Shown in pieces: positions 17,120 to 24,687 of a stretch of DNA of 64,000 nt. This DNA is from G958296245 sp965262055. GTDB taxonomy: Bacteria > Chloroflexota > Dehalococcoidia > Lucifugimonadales > G958296245. Position 1 is the stretch's first letter, and every line of letters begins with the position of its first letter. Below the pieces are notes generated by a model that was not told the origin of the DNA, did no database searches, and saw only the letters and a list, made by a program, of their open reading frames with translations. A program made the translations under genes and the position numbers. Location of the stretch: NCBI GenBank assembly GCA_965262055.1, contig CBDHEI010000001.1:554432-618431 (forward strand), given 5' to 3'.

Positions 17120-17965
17120 TTGGAACTATACTGGCAATCGAACGACGAGCAGTCGCGCCTATACCACGGCGACACCTTCGAACTGATGGCTTCGATCCAA
17201 GACGACTCAGTTGATTGCGTGTGGACAGACCCCCCTTACTTCCTCTCGAACGACGGTATCACATGCGTGGCGGGCAAGATGGTGAAGGTCAACAAGGGTG
17301 AGTGGGACAGAAGCAACGGGCTGGAGAATGACCACGAATTCAACTTGGCATGGCTGGCTGAATGCCACAGAGTCCTCAAGCCTGCTGGCACCATATGGGT
17401 CTCAGGTACTGTACACGTCTATCTGAGCGTCGGGATGGCGATGCTCCAGCTCGGGTATCGGATACTCAATGACATCATCTGGCAGAAGCCAAATCCACCG
17501 CCGAACCTGGGGCGGCGGTGCTTCACGCATTCAACCGAGACGGTGCTTTGGGCCACCAAGGCAGAGAAGGGCAGTAAGCACAGGCATACCTTCAACTATG
17601 CTCTCATGCGCGAGGAGAACGGGGGGCGACAAATGAAAACCGTCTGGACCATACCTCCTCCCAGCAAGGACGAAAAGCAATACGGGAAGCATCCTACCCA
17701 GAAGCCAGTGTCGTTGATCGAGCGCTGCATCAGGGCATCTACCAATCCCGGAGACATAGTTTTCGATCCTTTTGCCGGGTCAGGAACCACCGGGGTAGCT
17801 GCGTTGGCCCTCGGCCGTAGATTCCTCGGTGCTGAGCTTTCCAATGAATACTCCGCGCTCGCGCGCTCCCGACTCAGGCTGGCGGATGACTCTCTGTTGG
17901 AGCTTGCTTCGTCCCCAGTGCCACAACAGTTGAGTTGGCCGATCAAGACTGGTTCGGTCGCATAG
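17120..17965 (+). CDS. DpnA-like N6-adenine DNA methyltransferase
   Basis: The TTG at 17120 follows GAGGAGCTAAGG and gives 281 residues. An upstream start in the same frame would only add sequence overlapping the IS remnant. The motif order is that of beta-class N6/N4 methylases: catalytic DPPY (37-40, TDPPYFLSNDGITCVAGK) first and the AdoMet-binding FDPFAGSGTTGVAALALG late. The segments LKPAGTIWVSGT, WQKPNPPPNLGRRCFTHSTE and GKHPTQKPVSLIERCI closely match DpnA of the DpnII system, which methylates GATC, including single-stranded DNA during transformation. The MutH-like nuclease gene follows 14 bases later. Specificity for GATC is inferred from this resemblance. Confidence 0.8.
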   Translation: MELYWQSNDEQSRLYHGDTFELMASIQDDSVDCVWTDPPYFLSNDGITCVAGKMVKVNKGEWDRSNGLENDHEFNLAWLAECHRVLKPAGTIWVSGTVHVYLSVGMAMLQLGYRILNDIIWQKPNPPPNLGRRCFTHSTETVLWATKAEKGSKHRHTFNYALMREENGGRQMKTVWTIPPPSKDEKQYGKHPTQKPVSLIERCIRASTNPGDIVFDPFAGSGTTGVAALALGRRFLGAELSNEYSALARSRLRLADDSLLELASSPVPQQLSWPIKTGSVA

Positions 17966-17979
17966 GAGGTCTGGCGCGC

Positions 17980-18585
17980 ATGGATCGGCATGAAGCGACA
18001 TCTAGGATTGGGGAGCTCATAGGCAAGGACATCAGGAGTCTGGCAGACGAACTTGGAGTCACAGTCTGGAAGGCCGGCAAGCTCAACAAGGGTTGGACGG
18101 GACACGCCATTGAACGTTACCTGGGTCTACCTCTGAACTCCTCGCGGTCTCCCAACCTTGGGTCATGGGAACTCAAGGTAGTCTCTTTGAAGCGAAACCG
18201 GCAAGGCCGGTTGCAAGTCAAGGAAACCATGTGGATTACCATGATTGACCCGGTGGAGGTGGCAGAGAAGGAGTTTGAAGACAGTCACCTGTTCGTCAAG
18301 CTACGCAGGGTGTTGGTCGTCAGCCGGACATTCGAGAGCAAAGAGGAGGAACGAACGCTGCTTCACGGCGTGGCGTCGTTCACGCTGGAAGACCCGGATA
18401 TCTACCGGACTGTAAAGGCCGACTACGACTTGGTTCGGCGCACCATCATCGAGCAGGGGTTTGACCACCTAACGGGATACATGGGTGAACTCATTCAACC
18501 CCGGACGAAGGGACGAGGCCACGGAAGCACATCGCGGGCATTCTATGCTAGGACGCAGTTTGTAGCCAAGATAGTCGGCGTATGA
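17980..18585 (+). CDS. MutH/MvaI-like restriction endonuclease
   Basis: The ATG follows GGAGGT and gives 201 residues. The sequence KLNKGWTGHAIERYLGLPLN followed by SPNLGSWELKVVSLKR resembles the MutH/Sau3AI and MvaI/BcnI nuclease fold (KGW-G-x-E-x-LG, then a ...xExK core in WELK). The C-terminal part (LTGYMGELIQPRTKGRGHGS then TSRAFYARTQF) looks like a family-specific DNA-binding end. The acidic residue that usually precedes ExK appears to be Asn (SPNLG), so the exact active site needs alignment. It follows the DpnA-like methylase on the same strand, making a restriction-modification pair. The complementary Dam-type methylase lies on the other strand and is disrupted. Confidence 0.7.
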   Translation: MDRHEATSRIGELIGKDIRSLADELGVTVWKAGKLNKGWTGHAIERYLGLPLNSSRSPNLGSWELKVVSLKRNRQGRLQVKETMWITMIDPVEVAEKEFEDSHLFVKLRRVLVVSRTFESKEEERTLLHGVASFTLEDPDIYRTVKADYDLVRRTIIEQGFDHLTGYMGELIQPRTKGRGHGSTSRAFYARTQFVAKIVGV

Positions 18586-18624
18586 CAGACGACTAAGGCT
18601 TCCACTTCAAAGCCTCTGGCAAGT

Positions 18625-18813
18625 CTACGCCGATTCCTGTTGTAGTCTTCGAGCCATCTCTTCTGCAAGCTCTCTGCCTCGACGCAGGCCTGCCTGAAGT
18701 CCTCGTTCATACGCACACGCGGCGCACTTGTGTCTCCACTCGCGGGCTTGCGACTCATCGATTTGCTCCCAGGGGACATCGCCGCTGTGTGGATGCTGTT
18801 CATGGCAGGCCAT
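18625..18813 (-). CDS. Small Cys-containing protein of the restriction-modification cluster
   Basis: This 62-residue protein has AGGAG 6-7 bases ahead of its ATG. It has an HKCAACAYERGLQAGLRRG segment, a single CAAC pair followed by a basic helix. Two more His near the start (CHEQHPHSGDVPWEQI) could complete a zinc site. I recall similar small proteins near restriction-modification genes but cannot give a function. It lies 27 bases downstream of the dam stop codon in the same direction and so was probably the last gene of the HTH-dam operon before the insertion. Confidence 0.5.
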   Translation of the reverse strand: MACHEQHPHSGDVPWEQIDESQAREWRHKCAACAYERGLQAGLRRGRELAEEMARRLQQESA

Positions 18814-18840
18814 AGCATCTCCTATCTCGGGACCCGGGTC

Positions 18841-19406
18841 CTACCTACAGGCGCGCTGATTATTCCAGTACGTAGTGATGACCAGTTCGTTGACCGGACC
18901 CCGCTTGTCCGCCTTGCTATTCACCATCCTAGGTGCTTGGACGACCCGTATGGTGAACGGCTCGGAGTCATATAGGTTGCGTATCAGGTTTGTATCAGAG
19001 TTTGAGATCATTACTTTTACGCCCGCTCTGTGCCATCCCAGAGCGATGTCTCGCAGATTCACTTGGTCTTGGGGACCAAAGCTATTCTTGGTGTAGCTGG
19101 TAAAAGAGGCGGTTGCACTCAAGGGGTCAAACGGCGGGTCACAGTAGACGAAATCCCCCTCGGCAGGTTCTATGGCCATGAAGTCAAAGAGTTCCACCGT
19201 GGCATTCTGCAATGCCTCGCTACAAGCTCGCAGGTTTGCTCCATTCACAATTTGGGGGTTGGTGTAGCTCCCCATTGGGACATTGAACTCCCCCTTCCTG
19301 TTGACGCGGTAGAGCCCGTTGAAGCACGTCCTGTTCAGATAGATTAACCTAGCAGCTACTTCGGTGGGGTCTTGAAGTGTGTGTTGGCTACGGACTGCAT
19401 AGTAAT
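18841..19406 (-). pseudogene. Dam-type adenine methylase, C-terminal half (split by a transposon)
   Basis: Reading leftwards from the transposon end, the frame gives YYAVRSQ, then AARLIYLNRTCFNGLYRVN, the catalytic motif FVYCDPPFDPLSATASFTSY and a normal C-terminus. These are the later motifs of D12-class (DpnM/Dam-like) N6-adenine methylases. The AdoMet-binding N-terminal half lies at 22370-22753. The GTAAT at 19402-19406 is the target duplication; removing the insert and one copy rejoins the frame as ...SKTYYYAVRSQ.... As it stands, neither half should be an active enzyme. Confidence 0.85.
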
Positions 19407-21151
19407 CCCACATTTCCCATATCAACCCTGCAGGGCTTGCCGTAATCAGCAACAGCGATACCCGATGTAGCCGAATAGCAGAGCACAGTGGTTATCATGA
19501 GTGCTAGACTGGTCGCGAGCGACTGCTTTGGCTGTTGATAACGTACTGTCCTCGGAGGCACCCAATGGGTGAAAGCACCAACCCCCGCGCCACGCTCCGT
19601 TTCGACCGCCGTGTACGGTTGGAGTTTCGCGGCGCTACCATCACCTCGGACGCCGGACTGTTGGCCTGTCGCGAGCTGGATGATGCACTGGGACTGATGG
19701 AGACGGCGAATGAATGTCTACAGGAGAGTCGGGGCGGTCGTAACGTGCAGCACCGATTGGTGGGCCTCCTCAGGCAGTCAGTGTACAGTCGTCTCGCAGG
19801 CTACGAGGATACCAACGATGCTGAACGGTTGGCCGACGATCCGACGATGCGGGTAGTCGTTGGAGACCGAGGCATCGACAGACCAGCGGCAAGCACCAAC
19901 ACCATGAGCCGGTTCGAGACCGAGGTGCTTACCCAGGACGGCAACGTGGAAGGGTTGGGCCGAGTGAACGCTAAGTGGGTGGACGGAGCTATGTCCCGCA
20001 CGCCGCACCGGCGGGTGATCTTGGACATGGACAGTTCGGAGAGCCCGGTACATGGAGAACAGGAGGGAGCATCGTACAACGGTCACTTTGGGAGCACGTG
20101 CTATCACCCTTTGTTCGTGTTCAACCAGTTCGGTGACTGTGAGGGCGCGATGCTCCGCGCGGGGAACGTACATAGCGCGCACAGGTGGCGTGATGTATTG
20201 GATCCGGTCCTGTCCCGCTACGGGGCGACAGGAGTGCGGCGGTACTTTCGTGCCGATGCCGCATTCGCCAAGCCGGACATCTATGAGTACCTCGAGGAGC
20301 GGCACGTCCTTTACGCTATAAGACTCCCCGGCAACGAGGTGCTGCAACGGGAGATCGCCCCTCTGCTCAGGAGGCCTGTGGGCAGGCCGCCGAAGCGTCC
20401 AGTGATCCTATACGACGACTTTTGGTATCGTGCCGGGAGTTGGGACCGGGCACGGCGGGTGGTGGCCAAGGTGGAGTGGCACAGGGGAGAGCTGTTCCCT
20501 CGGGTGGGCTTCATCGTCACGAGCATGACGGCTGGCCCCGAAGGAGCGGTGCGATTCTACAATGGTCGCGGGACAGCCGAGCAGTGGATCAAGGAGGGGA
20601 AGTACGCCCTGAACTGGACTCGGCTGTCGTGCCATCGGTTCGTGGCCAACCGGGTGCGTCTGTCTCTGTTCATTCTGGCGTACAACCTTGGGAACTTCCT
20701 TCGCCGGTTATGCCTGCCCAAGGCGGTCAAGCACTGGTCGCTGCGGAGCGTGCAGGTCAAGCTGATCAAGATGGGAGGCCGTCTGGTGCGGCACTCCCGG
20801 TGGTTGATCTTTCAGTTGTCCGAGGTGTCGGTTCCTCGACGGTTGTTCCAGGGAGTGTTGGATCGTATCGGCCGGTTATCGCCGGCGCCAAGCTGAGGGA
20901 GGGTACAACCACGATCTTGCCAAGAGGGGGAGAGCGCTCCAGGGAGTCGCCTTGTCTTCAATGCGCTTTCACCCCACTGGCAGGGGACACGAGGACGATG
21001 AAGACGGACAAGAAGCATGGGTCACGGCAAGAAACGCATCCCTTATTGGATAGACCGGAGATTGACTGACCTTGCAGGACCCGAATATCCTGCCATCATC
21101 TCGTTTGGACTGCCCTATGAGCCTGAAGACTCCCAATATGGGAAATGCCGG
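19407..21151 (+). mobile_element. IS1380-family element, copy A
   Basis: The left inverted repeat CCCACATTTCCCATAT starts at 19407 and the right end ATATGGGAAATGCCGG finishes at 21151. The inner 11 bp ATTTCCCATAT is perfect. This 1745 bp copy is nearly identical to copy B at 31443-33190, including about 90 non-coding bases at the left. It has no target duplication of its own, because its right end is now internal to the composite transposon. Confidence 0.85.
19565..20896 (+). CDS. IS1380-family DDE transposase (copy A)
   Basis: The ATG follows CGGAGGCACCC and gives 443 residues (MGESTNPRATLRFDRRVRLE). Features are GATITSDAGLLACRELDDAL at the start, the first acidic motif in VILDMDSSESPVHGEQEG, the second in YFRADAAFAKPDIYEYLEER, and YNGRGTAEQWIKEGKYALNW near the final Glu, as in the IS1380 group. 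The enzyme is intact and could move both this IS and the composite unit. Copy B differs by only scattered substitutions. Confidence 0.85.
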   Translation: MGESTNPRATLRFDRRVRLEFRGATITSDAGLLACRELDDALGLMETANECLQESRGGRNVQHRLVGLLRQSVYSRLAGYEDTNDAERLADDPTMRVVVGDRGIDRPAASTNTMSRFETEVLTQDGNVEGLGRVNAKWVDGAMSRTPHRRVILDMDSSESPVHGEQEGASYNGHFGSTCYHPLFVFNQFGDCEGAMLRAGNVHSAHRWRDVLDPVLSRYGATGVRRYFRADAAFAKPDIYEYLEERHVLYAIRLPGNEVLQREIAPLLRRPVGRPPKRPVILYDDFWYRAGSWDRARRVVAKVEWHRGELFPRVGFIVTSMTAGPEGAVRFYNGRGTAEQWIKEGKYALNWTRLSCHRFVANRVRLSLFILAYNLGNFLRRLCLPKAVKHWSLRSVQVKLIKMGGRLVRHSRWLIFQLSEVSVPRRLFQGVLDRIGRLSPAPS

Positions 21152-21200
21152 TCCATACCTCACGAGTTGCGAGGCACCTGTGCAGCAACCTAACCAGCAC

Positions 21201-21623
21201 ATGGTCATGGTCGGCACCCTCATCGGTGCCCTTGGCCTCTGTCTCGTTCTCGCCTCCATCGGCTGTAACAGCGGCCCAGAGTCTGGTGACAGCCAAGGCT
21301 CCGGGTGGGTCGGATATGCGGCCCTCGACGAAGGCACAAAGCCTCCTCCCGACGTGGGTCTCCTTGATACCCAACGTGTTCATCTAGCCGGAGCAGAAAT
21401 GGCTCTGTCGTACGACTGGCCCACCCATGCCTTCACGGGTAAGATGGAGAACACCACAACGGCCACGCTGCGCCGGGTCAGCGTTCAAGTCCACCTCTCA
21501 AACGGGATTAAGTTAGGCCCGACCACCCCGGTCGACCTGGCTCCCGCTCAGGTTGTGAACGTCACCATCCCGGCAAGCAGTCAACCCTTCACCCATTGGA
21601 GCGCATACTTAGAAGTCGACTGA
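21201..21623 (+). CDS. FxLYD-like lipoprotein, cargo of the composite transposon
   Basis: The ATG at 21201 gives 140 residues with a clear lipoprotein signal (GALGLCLVLASIGC) whose Cys would be lipid-modified. The mature part has a short Gly/Ser linker and a single small beta domain (YDWPTHAFTGKMENTTTATL then RRVSVQVHLSNGIKLGPTTP). This resembles FxLYD-type domains common in surface proteins of Chloroflexota-like bacteria. It lies just inside the right end of IS copy A and is therefore carried by the composite element. Its role as cargo is unknown. An envelope function is likely. Confidence 0.55.
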   Translation: MVMVGTLIGALGLCLVLASIGCNSGPESGDSQGSGWVGYAALDEGTKPPPDVGLLDTQRVHLAGAEMALSYDWPTHAFTGKMENTTTATLRRVSVQVHLSNGIKLGPTTPVDLAPAQVVNVTIPASSQPFTHWSAYLEVD

Positions 21624-21690
21624 TTTCTGCTTAGACTCGACTGAGGGAAGTTGCCTCCGCATCTCTCACGCATGGCCTAGGCAATCACCC

Positions 21691-21963
21691 TTAGATCGGC
21701 ACGGCCAGCAGCGAACGTTCTTTGTCGTTCCATTCACGGATTGACGCAAGGTCCTCAACTCCGCTGACCTCAATTAGCTCAACCAAGCGCATACGGTCAA
21801 GGATGATGTTTACGGTTCTTCTTAACTCGTCCCATCGGTCGAATGCCGGGAGAAGTGCAAAGGGCACGGCAATGGCCGTAAGGGGCTCTCTCCCGAAATC
21901 GATCCACCCATTCCAGATCTCGGGCACAATATCTTTAGCCTTTGGTGTCCAATTCTCGGCCAC
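21691..21963 (-). CDS. Hypothetical cargo protein of the composite transposon
   Basis: A 90-residue frame with the sequence TPKAKDIVPEIWNGWIDFGR then AVPFALLPAFDRWDELRRTV and a charged end. It looks helical and soluble. No family is recognised. It is the second cargo gene, convergent with the lipoprotein gene, ending 67 bases after it and starting 21 bases from the inverted IS fragment. It may be the 5' part of a longer gene cut off when the composite formed. Confidence 0.35.
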   Translation of the reverse strand: MAENWTPKAKDIVPEIWNGWIDFGREPLTAIAVPFALLPAFDRWDELRRTVNIILDRMRLVELIEVSGVEDLASIREWNDKERSLLAVPI

Positions 21964-21984
21964 TGTGCACTAGGTTTATGGCGG

Positions 21985-22369
21985 TCAGCATCGTTGGTAT
22001 CCTCGTAGCCTGCCAGACGACTGTACACCGACTGCCTGAGGAGGCCCACCAATCGGTGCTGCACGTTACGACCGCCCCGACTCTCCTGCAGACATTCATC
22101 CGCCGTCTCCGTCAGTCTCCAGTGCATCATCCAGCTCGCAACAGGCCAACAGTCCGGCGTCCGAGGTGATGGTAGCGCCGCGAACTCCAACCGTATACGG
22201 CGGTCGAAACGGAGCGTGGCGCGGGGGTTGGTGCTTTCACCCATTGGGTGCCTCCGAGGACAGTACGTCTAGCACTCATGATAACCACAGTGCTCTGCTA
22301 GTCGGCTAGATCGGGTAGCGATGTTACTGATTACGAAACACCTTGTAGGGTTGATATGGGAAATGTGGG
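21985..22369 (-). mobile_element. Inverted left-end fragment of the copy-A/B type IS
   Basis: Read from 22369 leftwards, this matches the first ~420 bases of copies A and B, with scattered differences and a ~32 base deletion after GTGCTAGAC. It stops at ACCAACGATGCTGA in the transposase gene. Two compensating frameshifts alter residues 22-45 of the encoded N-terminus. It supplies the second functional end of the composite transposon. Confidence 0.8.
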
Positions 22370-22753
22370 GTAATAGGTCTTAGAGTGCCGGGATGCGTGG
22401 GACTCCAATGCGGCAATGAGGGGCTCGGGGTCCTGTTTGACCGTGCTATAGCAGGTAATGAGTTCGGAGTTTATGTCTGATAGGACTGCCTGAGAGATCC
22501 GCCCGTTGGCTTCGTAGAACAGAGCCCCGCCACCGACAAAGGGTTCCCAGTAGGTTCCGAATGCCTTCGGCATGAGAGACGTCAACTCCTTGGCTATAGT
22601 GCGCTTGCCGCCCGCCCACTTGACGAACGGCACTGCTTTCCGGGCCGCAGCTTCACGCTTGGCCGAGGTGCTGTCTGATGGCTTGTTCAATGACTGCGTG
22701 AAGGAGTCCCCTCCGGTATCCGCCCTTGGCTCGATTCTTCTGTCGGCGGTCAC
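22370..22753 (-). pseudogene. Dam-type adenine methylase, N-terminal half (split by a transposon)
   Basis: The start is a GTG that overlaps the stop of the HTH gene (CTGTGACC). After a ~40-residue polar leader it has VPFVKWAGGKRTIAKEL and TYWEPFVGGGALFYEANGRI, the AdoMet-binding motif of D12-class adenine methylases. It continues with VLSDINSELITCYSTVKQDP and ends SRHSKTYY at the transposon boundary. The matching C-terminal half is at 18841-19406. In DpnII-like systems such a DpnM protein protects GATC on double-stranded DNA. Confidence 0.85.
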
Positions 22754-22947
22754 AGCAATCTCCTCACCCTTCCGCGGTTGCCGCCATAGGTGGTGGCGAA
22801 CATCTGGAGCCTGCCCCGCTCCATGATCCACTTGTTGCCGAACTTGGTAGCAGTGAGCTTGCCCTCTCGTATCAGGCGCTTCACCGTCTCGGGGTGAACG
22901 CCCAAAATCTTCGAAGCCTCAATGACATCGACGTAGTTCTCAAGCAT
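22750..22947 (-). CDS. Small HTH_17/excisionase-like regulator of the dam operon
   Basis: This 65-residue protein (MLENYVDVIEASKILGVHPE, then TVKRLIREGKLTATKFGNKW) has the winged MerR-like HTH of the excisionase family, with the typical REGKLxAxKxGxxW wing. Its TGA overlaps the GTG of dam, so translation is coupled. It is the first gene of the minus-strand operon HTH-dam-Cys protein and probably a control protein for the restriction-modification genes. A TATACT at 22964-22959, 11 bases before its ATG, may be the -10 box. Confidence 0.6.
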   Translation of the reverse strand: MLENYVDVIEASKILGVHPETVKRLIREGKLTATKFGNKWIMERGRLQMFATTYGGNRGRVRRLL

Positions 22948-23480
22948 GGGTCCAATCCAGTATAATTGTTGTACTACCACAGTATCATACCACGAGGTGG
23001 CGGCGATTTGCGTGTTGAGGTCAATGGCGTCGAAGATGCTCTTCACCATGTACACCGAACGGGCCGGAGCAGACGGTCCGGGACCGGGTGGCTGTGGGGC
23101 AAGTTGAGAACAGGCGTGTTGGAGCAAACAAATTGTCCAGCCTAGACTTGAATGAGTCCGGAGCCGGAGGAAACTTCGCGCTGTGGTCAGACAACCGGGT
23201 GCGCAACACGATCCACCTGGCCCGTAAGGCGTCAAGGTCGCAGAAGCGCAACTGCACGACGCGGCTACACAGATGGTTCGACTCTCAGCGTCCGGTTCTG
23301 TTTGACGGCCTATCGTATGCGCCATTCTCGACGCCTTGGGCCTAAGCGACCTGTGGGAAGACATCGAGTTAGGGCACGCACTGGTAGTAAGGACTTCATT
23401 CGAGGACGATGGGGGTGAGTAGGATGCGCAACTGCTGCAACAAGTACCGCCTGAGGCGGGAGGGGTAGAGCAACCGCGTC
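22948..23480. other. 533-base region: promoter of the HTH-dam operon and decayed coding sequence
   Basis: The left part (22948-23010) holds the putative promoter of the HTH gene, with several TAGTAC/GTATNAT-like repeats. The rest has no intact gene. A rightward GTG frame (23088-23342) and a different frame reading RPIVCAILDALGLSDLWEDI up to 23420 look like pieces of one gene broken by a frameshift. Confidence 0.35.
23088..23420 (+). pseudogene. Possible decayed gene of unknown type
   Basis: Frame 1 from GTG 23088 reads SGAGGNFALWSDNRVRNTIH and on to RPVLFDG. Shortly after, another frame reads CAILDALGLSDLWEDIELGH and ends TSFEDDGGE at a TAG. The second part has good protein-like composition, and the switch suggests one lost or gained base near 23300. 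No family is recognised. Confidence 0.25.
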
Positions 23481-24560
23481 ATGCCCATGCAAGATGCGCC
23501 ATTCAATAGCGAGATGCTAGAGGCTCTCCTGTGTATGGATGAGGGGCCGACGCTGGACTTCAAGCGAGAACAGTATCCCTTCGAAAAGGAGACCGCTGAG
23601 GTCAAGAGCGAGCTCCTGAAGGACATCCTTGCCATGGTCAACACTCACCGTTACCGGACCGCGTACATTCTAGTTGGCGTGGAGGAGGCCAGAGGCGGCA
23701 AGAGCAATGTGGTGGGCGTTGACCGACACTGGGAGGACGCCTCACTGCACCAATTTGTGAATAGCAAGACGAATCGACTAGCAGAGTTCAACTATATGCC
23801 ATTCCAAGTCGACAACAAGGAAATTGGAGTGTTTAGGATTCCTATTCAGGATCGCCCACTTTACGCATTCAAGGATTACGGGAAAGTAAGTGCGAACACC
23901 GTGTATTTGAGAGACGGGAGCTCAACAGGAGTTGCCAGTCCTGACGACATTGCTGACATGGGGCGGTTTCAGACGCCCAAGCTCCTTGAGTGGCTCATCC
24001 GACGACTCCAGAATATGGCCATGAACAGTGTGGAGGTTACTGCGCAGCAATGGTTTGACCATCCAGGACGGCAAGGTGATTACGATTCTCAGCACCGTCC
24101 ACAGGACTATACAGAAGCCCACCAATTGATTCTGAGGCTCACAGAGCACAGGCCTCTGGAAAGAGAAGTGTTCTCAAAGGGTATCGATTCGTACAGCTCC
24201 CTGCGGTGGGTCTTTAGTACGTTCGAGGAGTTGGCCGATCAATGCACCCAAGCCATCCGAATCACTGGTCCATCACTCATGGAGCTAGGGGGACTGACAC
24301 GGGCCATCTTGGAAATGGAGAGAAGCGTCGATCACGAGAGGAAGACTTGGGATGAGTACCTGATCAGGATGAAGGACGAGGGCGACGCTTTGCCGAATCC
24401 AGCGAACTACAATCTCTTGAGCTTGGCACGTAAGGCCATACGCTTCATTGATGTTCTGGAAGATGAAGACCATTACCGAGACCCTGACTATGATTCTTGG
24501 AGCCGATTTCCGCAGACAATCTTCTTACGTTCCCCTGAATGGGGTGAATGGCGACGATGA
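23481..24560 (+). CDS. AlbA_2 (Schlafen-type) domain protein, likely defence gene
   Basis: This 359-residue protein begins with EGPTLDFKREQYPFEKETAE then KSELLKDILAMVNTHRYRTA and YILVGVEEARGG. This is the pattern of the AlbA_2/Schlafen-like DNA- or RNA-binding domain (E-xLDFK...K.ELLKDI.AMANT...YILVGV) over about residues 15-150. The C-terminal ~200 residues are mostly helical and unrecognised. The base composition is lower in GC than the transfer region. A 31-codon frame and the FRG gene follow in the same direction. AlbA_2 proteins often serve as regulators or effectors in mobile and defence loci. Role here is inference. Confidence 0.6.
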   Translation: MPMQDAPFNSEMLEALLCMDEGPTLDFKREQYPFEKETAEVKSELLKDILAMVNTHRYRTAYILVGVEEARGGKSNVVGVDRHWEDASLHQFVNSKTNRLAEFNYMPFQVDNKEIGVFRIPIQDRPLYAFKDYGKVSANTVYLRDGSSTGVASPDDIADMGRFQTPKLLEWLIRRLQNMAMNSVEVTAQQWFDHPGRQGDYDSQHRPQDYTEAHQLILRLTEHRPLEREVFSKGIDSYSSLRWVFSTFEELADQCTQAIRITGPSLMELGGLTRAILEMERSVDHERKTWDEYLIRMKDEGDALPNPANYNLLSLARKAIRFIDVLEDEDHYRDPDYDSWSRFPQTIFLRSPEWGEWRR

Positions 24561-24591
24561 CCCTCCGACGACAGATGAGGAGGTCCCAAAG

Positions 24592-24687
24592 ATGCAGAAG
24601 GCATTGCACATCAACCAGCATCCCCTAGTCCACGGCGACACTTTGCGTTCGTCACAATTGTTCAACAACACACTCTGGGTAGACTAA
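24592..24687 (+). CDS. 31-residue candidate leader peptide coupled to the FRG gene
   Basis: ATG at 24592 is preceded by GAGGAGG (8 bases), and the frame ends in TAA whose last base starts the next ATG (TAATG). The peptide MQKALHINQHPLVHGDTLRS and on to FNNTLWVD has no known features. It could be a translated leader that couples expression of the FRG protein, or simply chance. Confidence 0.3.
   Translation: MQKALHINQHPLVHGDTLRSSQLFNNTLWVD

Larger units (their letters stand above)
19407..22369. mobile_element. Composite transposon inserted in the dam gene (2963 bp)
   Basis: Both outer ends read CCCACATTTCCCATAT inward (19407 from the left and 22369 from the right). They are flanked by the same GTAAT (19402-19406 and 22370-22374). 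Inside are a complete IS (19407-21151), cargo of two genes, and an inverted 385 bp fragment of the left end of a related IS (21985-22369). The target duplication shows that the whole unit moved as one piece using two copies of the same IS end in opposite orientation. Confidence 0.85.

Noticed and set aside
19407..21151. A target duplication for IS copy A alone
   Set aside because: Bases at its right end (TCCAT) do not match GTAAT; the duplication is only found when the composite unit is considered.
22331..22831. A 166-residue stand-alone protein ending in PTFPISTLQGVS
   Set aside because: The end is read-through into the IS terminus; the real content is the N-terminal half of dam.
22750..23364. 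A 204-residue protein on the minus strand
   Set aside because: Only the last 65 residues look like a protein (HTH); the upstream part covers the promoter and decayed sequence.
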